Assembly: GCA_964558465.1 (NCBI GenBank)
Contig: CAZLEF010000064.1
Location: forward strand, 1-40,599
Source: JACJYC01 sp964558465
GTDB taxonomy: Bacteria > Bacteroidota > Bacteroidia > Chitinophagales > Saprospiraceae
Length of the DNA: 40,599 nt
Direction of reading: 5' to 3'
Below, one piece after another: positions 17,034 to 25,298 of this stretch. Each line of letters begins with the position of its first letter. Position 1 is the stretch's first letter. Made by a program: the position numbers and the translations under genes. The notes beneath the pieces were generated by a model. The model saw only the letters and a list, made by a program, of their open reading frames with translations, was not told the DNA's origin and searched no databases.

Positions 17034-18261
17034 CCCCTGCTATTTTCCCAACTACCTCCCCAAACCCCACTCGGATCCCCTCTTTTTCCGCCCAACCCCG
17101 CATCCGCACCGTATCTCCATCCTGGAGAAAAGTCCGGGTGGAGCCGTCGTTCAGGGTTACCGGTTTTGTACCGCCCCAGGCCAGTTCCAGCATCGATCCG
17201 TAGGAATGTTCATCCCGGCCGCTGATCGTGCCGGAGGCCATCAGGTCGCCTACCCGGACATTGCAGCCGTTGACGGTATGGTGGGCCAGTTGCTGGCACA
17301 TATTCCAGTACATATACCGGAAATTGGACCGGCAAACGGTGGTGGTTCCGCCGGATTCGGGTTCGATGTCCACTTCCAGGCGGATATCGTAATTTTTTTG
17401 GCCGGTGTATTGCAAATAAGGGAGGACTGCCGGTTCCTGCACAGGCCCCTGCACCCGAAAAGCCTCCAAAGCGTCGAGGGTCACCACCCAGGGCGAGACG
17501 GACGAGACGAAGTTTTTGCCCAGAAAAGGCCCCAACGGCACGTATTCCCATTGCTGGATGTCGCGGGCCGACCAATCGTTGAACAACACCAGCCCAAAAA
17601 TGTAATCTTCCGCCTCGCTCACCGGGATTTGCTTGCCCAGTTCGGTATCCTTGCCGATAACAAACGCCATCTCCAGTTCAAAGTCCAGCCGGGCGCTGGC
17701 CTGGAATACCGGCAGTTCCGAGTCCTTGGGTTTAACCTGCCCCCAGGGCCTTTTGACCGGCGTGCCGCTCACCACAATGGATGAGGCCCGGCCATGGTAC
17801 CCCACCGGAAGATGCCGCCAGTTGGGCAGCAAGGCGTTTTCCGGGTCGCGGAACATTTTACCCACATTCGCAGCGTGCTCGATGCTGGAATAAAAGTCGG
17901 TATAGTCGCCGATCTCCACCGGCAGGTGCATCCGGACGGCCGAATGGCGGACAAACAATTCGGGCCGGGATCTCAGCGGGGAATGTTCCTGCATGAGCAA
18001 GTCCTGGATTTTCAGGCGTACTGCGGAGGTCCGGTTTTTGCCGAGCCGGATAAAGTCGTTGAGCGACGGCCGGTTAAAAACGGACTTATCAACGCCCGGA
18101 ATATCCAGCAGTTCCAGATCGGCAACCCCGTAAAGATCCAGGATCTGTTCGCCAATGGCTACGCCGACGCCAGGCGTGCGGTCGCCGCTGGAAAAGATGC
18201 CGAACGGCAGGTTGTGGATGCTAAAATCGGAATCGGAAGGGATGTGGAGCCAGGTTTGCAT
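17011..18261 (-). CDS. fahA: Fumarylacetoacetase
   Basis: 416 residues from ATG 18261 (MQTWLHIPSDSDFSIHNLP). It hydrolyses fumarylacetoacetate to fumarate and acetoacetate, the last step of tyrosine/phenylalanine catabolism. Family motifs are present in order: IGDYTDFYSSIEHAANVG, LPVGYHGRASSIVVSGTP, LDFELEMAFVIG (metal-binding glutamates), and NDWSARDIQQWEYVPLGPFLG. The length matches the eukaryote-like FAH group with an N-terminal SH3-like domain. The frame stays open upstream to 18372, but that extension only translates the GAGGAAYY repeat, so 18261 is the start. hmgA lies 129 bases upstream on the same strand and encodes an earlier step. Confidence 0.96.
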   Translation of the reverse strand: MQTWLHIPSDSDFSIHNLPFGIFSSGDRTPGVGVAIGEQILDLYGVADLELLDIPGVDKSVFNRPSLNDFIRLGKNRTSAVRLKIQDLLMQEHSPLRSRPELFVRHSAVRMHLPVEIGDYTDFYSSIEHAANVGKMFRDPENALLPNWRHLPVGYHGRASSIVVSGTPVKRPWGQVKPKDSELPVFQASARLDFELEMAFVIGKDTELGKQIPVSEAEDYIFGLVLFNDWSARDIQQWEYVPLGPFLGKNFVSSVSPWVVTLDALEAFRVQGPVQEPAVLPYLQYTGQKNYDIRLEVDIEPESGGTTTVCRSNFRYMYWNMCQQLAHHTVNGCNVRVGDLMASGTISGRDEHSYGSMLELAWGGTKPVTLNDGSTRTFLQDGDTVRMRGWAEKEGIRVGFGEVVGKIAGVISRNAS

Positions 18262-18273
18262 GGTTGTTGATTT

Positions 18274-18384
18274 GAGGAACTGAGGAATCGAGGAATTGAG
18301 GAACTGAAGAATCGAGGAACTGAGGAACTGAAGAATCGAGGAACTGAAAATCGATTCCTCGATTCCTCGCATCCTCGATTCCTC
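18274..18384. repeat. 8-nt GAGGAAYY array with inverted distal units
   Basis: Nine or so head-to-tail 8-nt units (GAGGAACT, GAGGAATC, GAAGAATC) run from 18274, then GAAAATC, then GATTCCTC units (18353-18384), the reverse complement of GAGGAATC. The array fills almost the whole 129-bp spacer between hmgA and fahA and could form a long hairpin in the transcript between these two genes. The same unit appears in the 56-bp repeat at 36234. Confidence 0.88.
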
Positions 18385-18390
18385 AAAATA

Positions 18391-19548
18391 TCACTCCAAC
18401 CAGGACTGATAATAGATTCCATCATCAATTTTCAGGGCATTTTCGGTGATCATCAACGGTTTGAAGGTATCGATCATGACGGCCAGTTCTTCGGTTGATT
18501 TTTTGCCGATGCTGCGTTCGTAAGCGCCGGGGGCCGGCCCATGCGGGATGCCGCCCGGGTGGAGCGTGATAAACCCTTTTTCGATATTGTTGCGGCTCAT
18601 GAAATCGCCGTCGACATAGTACAACATTTCATCCGAATCGATATTCGAGTGGTTGTAAGGCGCGGGGATGGCCCTGGGGTGGTAGTCGTACAGCCGCGGA
18701 CAGAAAGAGCAGACCACAAAAGCCGGCGTTTCGAAGGTCTGGTGCACGGGCGGCGGCTGGTGTACACGGCCGGTGATGGGTTCGAAGTTGTGAATGGAAA
18801 AGCCATAGGGATAGTTATAGCCATCCCAGCCCACCACATCGAAGGGATGCGCGGCGTACACCATCTGGTGCAACATGCCCTGTTTTTTGATCTTGATCAG
18901 GAAGTCGCCCTTTTCATCGTAAGTTTCCAGGTCGGATGGCAGTTTATAATCCCGTTCGCAGAAGGGCGAATGTTCCAGCAATTGACCAAACCAGTTGCGG
19001 TAGCGTTTCGGGGTGTAGATTGGGTGAAACGACTCGGCGTACAGGATGCGGTTGTCGGGCGTATCGAAGTCGATCTGGTAGATCATACCGCGCGGAATGA
19101 CGAGGTAGTCGCCGTATTCAAAGTCGATGTTGCCCAGAAAGGTACGCAGTTTGCCCGAACCCTGGTGGATGAACAGCAATTCATCGGCGTCGGTATTTTT
19201 GTAAAAATAATCCTTCAAGGACTTCCTGGGGGCCGCCAGGCCGATATGGATGTCCTTGTTGACCAGCAGGGGTTCGCGGCTTTCCAGGAAATCGTCCTTC
19301 GGGGCGATCCGGAAACCTTTTAACAGGCGGGCCTGCAGGTTTTTCTCCACGGCAATTTTGGGGCTGACATCAACGGCGCCCAGGATCTCCCGGACCATGG
19401 TCGGCCGGTGCGCTTCGTAGAGCAAACTGGCCATTCCGTCGAAGCCGATAGTGCCAAAAAGCTGTTCGTAATACAGGCCGCCGCCCGGTTTTTCGAAGAT
19501 GGTGTGGCGTTTGGGGGGAATTTTGCCCAGTTTATGGTAGATCGGCAT
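18391..19548 (-). CDS. hmgA: Homogentisate 1,2-dioxygenase
   Basis: 385 residues from ATG 19548 (MPIYHKLGKIPPKRHTIF). It opens the ring of homogentisate to maleylacetoacetate with O2 and Fe(II). The cupin core is recognisable by the metal-site segments NHSNIDSDEMLYYVDGDF and FITLHPGGIPHGPAPGAYE, which hold the expected His/Glu/His ligands, and by GKLRTFLGNIDFEYGDYLVI. Length is slightly below the 430-440 residues usual in proteobacteria, as is common in Bacteroidota homologues. With fahA it gives two steps of tyrosine catabolism; maleylacetoacetate isomerase and hydroxyphenylpyruvate dioxygenase are not in the window. An upstream start at 19608 is possible but adds atypical residues. Confidence 0.94.
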   Translation of the reverse strand: MPIYHKLGKIPPKRHTIFEKPGGGLYYEQLFGTIGFDGMASLLYEAHRPTMVREILGAVDVSPKIAVEKNLQARLLKGFRIAPKDDFLESREPLLVNKDIHIGLAAPRKSLKDYFYKNTDADELLFIHQGSGKLRTFLGNIDFEYGDYLVIPRGMIYQIDFDTPDNRILYAESFHPIYTPKRYRNWFGQLLEHSPFCERDYKLPSDLETYDEKGDFLIKIKKQGMLHQMVYAAHPFDVVGWDGYNYPYGFSIHNFEPITGRVHQPPPVHQTFETPAFVVCSFCPRLYDYHPRAIPAPYNHSNIDSDEMLYYVDGDFMSRNNIEKGFITLHPGGIPHGPAPGAYERSIGKKSTEELAVMIDTFKPLMITENALKIDDGIYYQSWLE

Positions 19549-19635
19549 AGGCTGAGGATTTGATACGAACGGTTGTTCGTACAAAGGTATAGAAAAATTG
19601 CCGATCAAGCGATGCTGAAACTCATGAATTGAGCG

Positions 19636-19699
19636 GATTTTTAGCGGCAGATCAAATAGATTGGAAGTTTGAGATCCGCATGGTCCGCCGCTAAAAATC
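19636..19699. terminator. 13-bp perfect inverted repeat with long loop
   Basis: GATTTTTAGCGGC (19636-19648) is complementary to GCCGCTAAAAATC (19687-19699) with a 38-nt loop. It lies just downstream (minus strand) of the SRPBCC remnant and upstream of hmgA. It may be a terminator or a recombination relic; there is no clean U-tract. Confidence 0.45.
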
Positions 19700-19709
19700 A
19701 GCCATGCAA

Positions 19710-20126
19710 TTAATGCCCCTCAATCAACCCTTTCAACCGTTCCAAATCTGCCTTTTGCCGCGCCAGCATCTGGCCTTTTACCCAGGGCAGCAACATTTTC
19801 ATCAAAAAGCTTTTGCCGGAAACGACATTATCCATGGTGATCTGGGCGCCGTTCGCAACCGGCGTCAAGCGGGTCGTGGTTAGCGAGGTCAAATCCCGGC
19901 TATCCAGCTTAAAAACAAAACGATCTTTTTCCCTGACCTCCAATACTTCTTCTGTGAATTCAGTAGTACGACCGCCTTCTTCAAAATAGTACCTGGAACG
20001 AAAACCGGCCGCACCCGGGACGCCGCTGAGCGGTTCGATTTTTTTTAATCCGCTGATCCATAACGGGGTTTTTTCCAGGTCGTTAAAAAAGGCGAAAACC
20101 GTATCAACATCTACGATTGATGTTTC
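19710..20126 (-). pseudogene. SRPBCC (START/polyketide-cyclase-like) family remnant, start lost
   Basis: The minus-strand frame gives a near-complete SRPBCC domain: VFAFFNDLEKTPLWISGLKK, then beta strands with EEGGRTTEFTEEV, and the C-terminal helix LKGLIEGH-type end. No ATG, GTG or TTG occurs between the in-frame stop at about 20187 and the beginning of the domain near 20126; the first usable codon is an internal TTG at 19943, which would cut the domain in half. The upstream part of this frame overlaps the end of an AraC fragment in a different frame. A deletion that fused the two genes would explain the missing first 10 or so residues. Confidence 0.6.
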
Positions 20127-20317
20127 GCCCGGTATTCGCTTGGGGTCATGCCGGTAAAGTTTTTGAACACCCGGTAAAAGGTAGCTTTATTCGCAAAACC
20201 TGCTTCAAAGCCGACTGCCAAGATTTTTTGATCGTCAAAAGCCGGGTCGGATAACATTTGTTTGGCAGCTTCTACCCTGTACCCGTTCACAAAATCGAAA
20301 AAGGGAATACCCAATCT
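20111..20317 (-). pseudogene. AraC-family DNA-binding domain remnant
   Basis: The minus-strand frame encodes only the C-terminal AraC helix-turn-helix part (GIPFFDFVNGYRVEAAKQM ... FANKATFYRVFKNFTGMTPS). An in-frame stop occurs six codons upstream of the conserved part (about 20330), and the sensor region and first HTH are absent, so about 65 residues of a regulator normally several hundred residues long survive. It ends at 20111, inside the SRPBCC remnant. This is a broken gene next to a broken gene. Confidence 0.75.
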
Positions 20318-20490
20318 CCCCTCGCCAAGTCACCAAAAAAGATCCGAATACGTTTCAAAATTCAGGGATTAAGGTAACTTTTTCCGGAAATTACGGAAGG
20401 ATTTCAGAATTTTTCAGACTTTTAGGATTGCCGGCCAACCTTGCATGGCGCAGGGAACTGGCGTTCAAAAAAAATCCAATGCCGTCCAAT

Positions 20491-22731
20491 ATGAAAAAAA
20501 TACTCCTTTGCTTTCTTGTTTCAGGCGCCGCACTTCAAGCCCATACCCAATCCGCCGAAACAAAAGCCGCGGAACTGCTGAAAAAAATGACCCTCGAAGA
20601 AAAGGTCGGACAAATGACCCAGGTCACCCACGCCGTAGTGGCCACCGGCGGATGGGGCAACCGTGACGGTTCGCTCGACCCGGCCGCCCTGAAAAAAGCC
20701 GTGGTGGATTACAAAGTCGGTTCGATCCTGAATACGACGCTGGCCGCCTTGCCGGTGGATACCTGGACCAAAATCATCACGCAGATACAGGATGAAACCC
20801 AAAATACCCGCCTGAAGATCCCGGTCATTTACGGCCTGGATGCGGTGCATGGCCAGAATTACACCCTCGATGCGACCATTTTTCCGCAAAATATCGGCAT
20901 GGCCGCCACCCGCAACCCCGATCTGGCCGCCGCCGCCGCCAGGGTCACAGCCGCGGAACTCCGCGCCTCCGGGGTCCGATGGAACTTCGCCCCCGTGCTG
21001 GATATCGGCCGGCAACCCTTGTGGTCGCGTTTCCCGGAAACTTACGGTGAAGACGTCTTTATCGGAACGACCCTGGGCGCCGCTGCCGTCAGGGCCTACG
21101 AAGCAGACGGACTGACCCAACCGACCGCCGTGGCCAGTTGTCTCAAACATTACCTGGGGTATTCCAACCCCCGGAACGGAAAAGACCGCACCCCCGCCTA
21201 TATCCCGGAAATCGAATTGCGGGAATATTACCTGCCCCAGTTCCGCGAAGCCGTCCGGGCGGGCGCCGCCACCGTTATGGTCAATTCGGGTGAAATCAAC
21301 GGCGTGCCGGTCCACGCCAGTAAATACCTGCTGACCGACGTCCTGAGAAAAGAATTGGGTTTCAAGGGCGTGATCGTCTCCGACTGGGAAGATGTCATCC
21401 GCCTGCATACCCGCCACAATATCGCAGCAACTCCGCGGGAAGCCGTGGTGAAGGCCGTCAACGCGGGCATCGATATGAGCATGGTACCCACCGATTTCTC
21501 TTTTTATGACCTCCTGCTGGAAGCCGTCCGGAAAGGGGAAGTGCCGATGTCGCGCATCGACGATGCCGTCAGCCGCATTCTGGTTTTGAAGTACCGGGTC
21601 GGCTTGTTTGATCAGGCCTATCCGGAACCTGTTGCAAGGCCGCTTTTTGGCAAACCCGAATACCAGACCCTGGCCCTCGAAACAGCCCGGGAGGCCATGA
21701 CCCTTCTGAAAAACCAGAACGGGGTCCTGCCGCTCGCCAAAAATACCAAAGTCCTGGTAGCTGGCCCCTCCGCCCAAAGCATCAGCGCCCTGAACGGATG
21801 CTGGACTTTTACCTGGCAAGGCCGGGATGAACAATGGTACCCGGCCGATAGTAAAACCATTTTGCAGGCCATCACCGACAAAATCGGGAAGGACAACGTG
21901 ACCACCACCACCGTGAAGGGCTTCGACCACCCCGAAAATTTTGATCCGGCACGATTGACCGCCGCAGCCGCCAAAGCCGATGTGATTATCCTTTGTATCG
22001 GCGAGGACGCCTACGCGGAAAGTCCGGGCAATACCCGAGACCTGGCTTTGCCCGGCAATCAGGTCGCATTGGCCGAAGCGGCGATCCTCACCGGAAAACC
22101 CGTCATCCTGGTGCTGACCGAAGGCAGACCCCGGTTCATTACCTCCATCGAACCCGGTGCAAAAGGCATCCTGATGGCGTATTGGTCGGGTAAAAAAACG
22201 GCCGAAGCGGTGGCCGATGTCTTGTTTGGCGACTACAACCCGAACGGCAGACTGCCCTTTACCTACCATAAGTCGATGGGCGAGATCGTCTTGTACGACC
22301 GCAAACCTACCGAGGAGATCCGGGAAGTATTCAATGACAATGTCGGCGCCGGGTACGATCCCTTATTTCCGTTTGGGCATGGGCTGAGTTATACTACCTT
22401 TGAATATTCCAACCTCACTTTGAGCGCCAATACCCTGACTGCAGATGCAAAATTGACCGTTTCCGTCACCGTGAAAAACACCGGAACCCGCGACGGTAAA
22501 CACGCCGTCGAATTATATACGCGGGATCTGTATGCCAGCATTACCCCTTCCATGAAAAGATTGCGTGCCTTCCAGAAAATCGAATTGAAGGCCGGCGAAC
22601 AAAAAATCGTGACGTTCACCCTCGATAAAAACAACCTCGCCTTTGTGAACGAAGCCCTGAAAACGGTGACAGAGCCCGGCGAATTTGAGGTGATGGCAGG
22701 GGATTTGAAGGCAAAGTTCGTTTTTAAATAG
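20491..22731 (+). CDS. bglX: Secreted GH3 beta-glucosidase (BglX type)
   Basis: 746 residues from ATG 20491, chosen because MKKILLCFLVSGAALQAH is a clean signal peptide; ATG 20479 is an alternative. It hydrolyses terminal beta-glucosyl residues of oligosaccharides in the periplasm. GH3 N-domain motifs include YGLDAVHGQNY and CLKHYLGYSNP, with the nucleophile Asp298 in GVIVSDWEDV. The GH3 C-domain (AREAMTLLKNQNGVLPLAKN, GEDAYAESPGNTRDLALP) and a C-terminal fibronectin III-like domain (LPFGHGLSYTTF-type junction onward) follow. It is preceded by 170 AT-rich bases with no gene and by the AraC/SRPBCC remnants. Confidence 0.94.
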   Translation: MKKILLCFLVSGAALQAHTQSAETKAAELLKKMTLEEKVGQMTQVTHAVVATGGWGNRDGSLDPAALKKAVVDYKVGSILNTTLAALPVDTWTKIITQIQDETQNTRLKIPVIYGLDAVHGQNYTLDATIFPQNIGMAATRNPDLAAAAARVTAAELRASGVRWNFAPVLDIGRQPLWSRFPETYGEDVFIGTTLGAAAVRAYEADGLTQPTAVASCLKHYLGYSNPRNGKDRTPAYIPEIELREYYLPQFREAVRAGAATVMVNSGEINGVPVHASKYLLTDVLRKELGFKGVIVSDWEDVIRLHTRHNIAATPREAVVKAVNAGIDMSMVPTDFSFYDLLLEAVRKGEVPMSRIDDAVSRILVLKYRVGLFDQAYPEPVARPLFGKPEYQTLALETAREAMTLLKNQNGVLPLAKNTKVLVAGPSAQSISALNGCWTFTWQGRDEQWYPADSKTILQAITDKIGKDNVTTTTVKGFDHPENFDPARLTAAAAKADVIILCIGEDAYAESPGNTRDLALPGNQVALAEAAILTGKPVILVLTEGRPRFITSIEPGAKGILMAYWSGKKTAEAVADVLFGDYNPNGRLPFTYHKSMGEIVLYDRKPTEEIREVFNDNVGAGYDPLFPFGHGLSYTTFEYSNLTLSANTLTADAKLTVSVTVKNTGTRDGKHAVELYTRDLYASITPSMKRLRAFQKIELKAGEQKIVTFTLDKNNLAFVNEALKTVTEPGEFEVMAGDLKAKFVFK

Positions 22732-22740
22732 AAGGTGTTA

Positions 22741-22767
22741 TTGTTAGAAATCTTTTTTATATCTTCG
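22741..22767 (+). promoter_or_regulatory. Promoter TTG-N16-TATCTTCG
   Basis: TTG at 22741-22743 and TATCTTCG at 22760-22767 fit the Bacteroidota -33/-7 arrangement with one change in the -7 box. The first ATG (22787) follows 19 bases later. It would drive the small protein/nucleotidyltransferase pair. Confidence 0.5.
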
Positions 22768-22786
22768 CATAAATTCATATTTGAAT

Positions 22787-22981
22787 ATGCGTCAAATTGA
22801 TTTAAGTAAATTAACAATCGGTTCGTTAAAGCAAGACCCGCTCGAAGAGACGCGGTATTGGCTCTCCAAAACGCCGGCAGAACGATTGATCGCAGTCGAA
22901 TTACTTCGAATGCGGCTCTCAGGATATGATAACATTACCTCCAGACTTCAAAGATTTTTTACGGTTACTGAACGACCATAA
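22787..22981 (+). CDS. Small partner of nucleotidyltransferase (putative antitoxin-like), 64 aa
   Basis: The sequence has the pattern of the small proteins regularly found before DUF6036-type nucleotidyltransferases: an N-terminal IDLSKL-type segment, WLSKTPAERLIAVELLRMR, then GYDNITSRLQRFFTVTERP at the end. It overlaps the next gene by 56 bases in another frame, so the two are translationally coupled. ATG 22787 (MRQIDLS) is chosen; a TTG two codons earlier is possible. The role as antitoxin or partner is inferred from gene pairing, not shown. Confidence 0.8.
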   Translation: MRQIDLSKLTIGSLKQDPLEETRYWLSKTPAERLIAVELLRMRLSGYDNITSRLQRFFTVTERP

Positions 22982-23375
22982 GGTGGAATACCTTTTAGTT
23001 GGCGGATATGCCGTTGCGCTGCATGGCTACGTGCGGTATACTGCGGATATGGATATTTGGGTATTGACCTCCCCGGAAAATGCTCAAAAGATCGTCGCAA
23101 CATTAGAAAATTTCGGATTACCGGAAGCTTCCTTGCTTTTGGATGTTTTCCAAAAAGAAAAACGGGTAGTTAGCATGGGAATGCCCCCTTACAAAATTGA
23201 AGTGATCACTTCAATTGACGGTGCTTCTTTTGAAACATGCTTCCAGCAAAGGTTAACTGTCGAAATTGACGGAATTTTAGTCAATTACATCTCACTTGCG
23301 GACTTGCGAAAAAATAAAGAAGCCACCGGCAGGTACAAAGATTTGAACGACTTGGAACATTTGCCAGAACTTTGA
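22926..23375 (+). CDS. Nucleotidyltransferase-fold protein (MNT/AbiEii-like)
   Basis: 149 residues. LLVGGYAVALHGYVRYTADMD carries the Gly-Gly plus Asp41-x-Asp43 motif of the DNA polymerase beta-like nucleotidyltransferase fold, followed by DIWVLTSPENA and a C-terminal KNKEATGRYKDLNDLEHL helix typical of DUF6036-type proteins. It probably transfers a nucleotide to RNA or protein as the toxin or modifying partner of the preceding small gene. The pair lies in an AT-richer patch between GC-rich metabolic genes, in line with lateral acquisition. Confidence 0.85.
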   Translation: MITLPPDFKDFLRLLNDHKVEYLLVGGYAVALHGYVRYTADMDIWVLTSPENAQKIVATLENFGLPEASLLLDVFQKEKRVVSMGMPPYKIEVITSIDGASFETCFQQRLTVEIDGILVNYISLADLRKNKEATGRYKDLNDLEHLPEL

Positions 23376-23445
23376 GGTCAGCTTATGTTTAATGGGCAAC
23401 TTGAAAACAGGTCGTTTCGGCTGTATGAAATAAAATCAGGTTGGT

Positions 23446-24378
23446 ATGACAAACTACAATCCAACTACATTAAAAAACACCGAAGCGCCCCCCGCTCCCT
23501 GGGAATCGCTTGCCGCGCCGGCCATCCGGGCCCGCCGCAGAATGGCCATCCGCGACTACATTCAAACCCTCGACCCGCAGCGGGATTGTCAGCAGATCGC
23601 CTGGCTGACCACCTGTTTCGAATTTCCCTGGGACACGACGCGGGCGTTGGAGTTTGCCCTGTTCCGGGTATTCGGGGTTGCAAAGGGAACGTCGCTGCTC
23701 GTGCAAACCGGCGAGTTTGTGCAACGCACCCAGAAACGGTACGACGACACGGTGCTCATCCTTTCCGAAATCCTCGAAAGCGGCGGATACGATACCCCGC
23801 GCGGCCAGGCAGCCCTGGTGCGCATGAACAAACAGCACGGTCGTTTCCGGATCCCGAACGACGAATACCTATATACCCTCTCCACTTTTATTTTTGAACC
23901 CATCCGCTGGATTGAAAAATACGGCTGGCGGCCCCTGACCGACCATGAAAAACAGGCGGGTTACCATTTTTGGGCGGAAATGGGCCGGCGAATGGGCATC
24001 CGCGACATCCCGCCCAGCCTGGCGGATTTTGAGCGGTTTAATCTCGACTTCGAGGCGGCCCAGTTCCGGTATTCGCCCGACAATGAAGTAGTCGCCGTCG
24101 CCACCCGCAACCTGATGCTTTCCTGGTTTTTGCCCAAATGGCTGTACGGCATCGGCGCGCCTTTTATACACGCCCTGATCGACGACCGCCTGCTCGGGGC
24201 TGTGGGCATGAAACCCGCCCCCCGGTGGCTCCGGGCCTGGGTGCGCGGAAATTTGAAATTGCGCGGCCGGCTGCTCAGATTTTTGCCGCCCCGGCGCAAA
24301 CCGCGGTTGCTGACCAAATTGTCCAACCGGACTTACCCGGACGGGTATTTGATTTCGGAATTAGGAACGCAACCCTGA
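23446..24378 (+). CDS. MpaB-type oxygenase (DUF2236)
   Basis: 310 residues, cytoplasmic or peripheral. The sequence matches the oxygenase MpaB / latex-clearing protein-like DUF2236 family: an N-terminal region with ALEFALFRVFGVAKGTSLL, MNKQHGRFRIPNDEYLYTLS (the conserved His-containing segment thought to bind haem b), and FIFEPIRWIEKYGWRPLT. These are haem proteins of uncertain substrate in most bacteria. ATG 23446 gives the family N-terminus. Three tandem hairpins follow the stop. Confidence 0.85.
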   Translation: MTNYNPTTLKNTEAPPAPWESLAAPAIRARRRMAIRDYIQTLDPQRDCQQIAWLTTCFEFPWDTTRALEFALFRVFGVAKGTSLLVQTGEFVQRTQKRYDDTVLILSEILESGGYDTPRGQAALVRMNKQHGRFRIPNDEYLYTLSTFIFEPIRWIEKYGWRPLTDHEKQAGYHFWAEMGRRMGIRDIPPSLADFERFNLDFEAAQFRYSPDNEVVAVATRNLMLSWFLPKWLYGIGAPFIHALIDDRLLGAVGMKPAPRWLRAWVRGNLKLRGRLLRFLPPRRKPRLLTKLSNRTYPDGYLISELGTQP

Positions 24379-24388
24379 AATACCCTGT

Positions 24389-24512
24389 CTCAGGCGGCTG
24401 CTTCTGGTAGAGCCTCCTGAGTTTAGGATGTCTGTCTCAGGGCGGCTACTTCGGGTAGCCTTCTGAGTTTGGGGCGCCTGTCTCAGGCGGCTACTTCGGG
24501 TAGCCTCCTGAG
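24389..24512. repeat. Three tandem copies of a 46-47 bp hairpin repeat
   Basis: Hairpins at 24389-24421, 24436-24467 and 24482-24512 each have outer arms CTCAGG/CCTGAG (one arm slightly altered in copy 2) and inner arms GGCTAC/GTAGCC around a TTCGG-type loop, separated by GAGTTTGGGG-type linkers. They lie between the MpaB stop and the GNAT promoter. Tandem terminators or a structured RNA leader are both possible. Confidence 0.85.
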
Positions 24513-24528
24513 TTTGGGTAATTCGCCC

Positions 24529-24537
24529 TACCTTTGC
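24529..24537 (+). promoter_or_regulatory. -7 promoter motif TACCTTTGC
   Basis: An exact TAnnTTTG consensus with the frequent trailing C, 16 bases before the GNAT start codon. A TTTG at 24513 is closer than the usual -33 distance. Confidence 0.6.
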
Positions 24538-24553
24538 CCCTAAACACCGCATC

Positions 24554-25003
24554 ATGGAAATAAAAAGATCGGATTCCGACAACCCGGATTTCATCCAGCT
24601 TGTGCGCCTGCTCGATGCCGACCTGGCCATTCGCGACGGCGATGACCACGCCTTTTACGCCCAGTTCAACAAGGTGGCCGCCCTACGCCATACGGTTGTG
24701 GTATACGACCATGGAACGCCGGTCGGCTGCGGGGCATTCAGGCCATTCGACAAAAACACCGTGGAAATCAAACGGATGTTTGTGCAGCCGGAATTCCGGG
24801 GCCGGGGAATCGCTTCCCTTGTTTTATCGGAACTGGAACAATGGGCAGCAACACTGGGATACACCCGTTGCGTACTGGAAACCGGAAAAAGACAACCCGA
24901 GGCGATCGCTTTATATCGCAAAAACGGCTATGCTGATATCCCCAATTACGGGCAATATACGGGGATTTATAATAGCGTGTGTTTTGAAAAATATTTGGTG
25001 TAG
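24554..25003 (+). CDS. GNAT family N-acetyltransferase
   Basis: 149 residues with the complete GNAT core: beta strand plus acetyl-CoA pyrophosphate loop (KRMFVQPEFRGRGIASLVLS), then LGYTRCVLETGKRQPEAIAL and YRKNGY near the end. It acetylates an amine of unknown identity. ATG 24554 follows an exact TACCTTTGC promoter box, so the leader is very short. The upstream triple hairpin isolates it from the MpaB gene. Confidence 0.93.
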   Translation: MEIKRSDSDNPDFIQLVRLLDADLAIRDGDDHAFYAQFNKVAALRHTVVVYDHGTPVGCGAFRPFDKNTVEIKRMFVQPEFRGRGIASLVLSELEQWAATLGYTRCVLETGKRQPEAIALYRKNGYADIPNYGQYTGIYNSVCFEKYLV

Positions 25004-25298
25004 TTGGCAGACCTCTGAGCGTAGTCGAAGAGGCAGTTGGCCATGATGTATACTACGTGCGGGCTATGCCCAAAGAGTTGGTTTTATCCATTTGTAATCG
25101 ATCCAGGTGGACGGGCGTTATTTTTTGCGTTTTTTACGGATTATCCATACCCATACCTTATCCTGCGGCGCGAAGTATAAAAATGCGAATTCGCCAAATT
25201 TCGTGAGAGAAAATTTTGAAACATACCGACAAAGGGTTAACTTGGAGCCCGTAAAACCGGACCTGATGTTAAACAAGATCAAAAAAACACCAGAATAA

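Noticed and set aside
18262..18372. N-terminal extension of fahA with repeated SSSILQFL residues
   Set aside because: It is the translation of the GAGGAAYY array. The fumarylacetoacetase homology begins at ATG 18261.
20521..22269. 582-codon minus-strand frame opposite the GH3 gene
   Set aside because: The plus strand encodes a complete GH3 enzyme with all motifs; the opposite frame is a by-product of its composition.
25107..25298. 63-codon GTG-initiated frame followed by a hairpin
   Set aside because: The hairpin is suggestive, but the predicted protein has no recognisable pattern, the start is weak, and the stretch is full of dispersed repeats.
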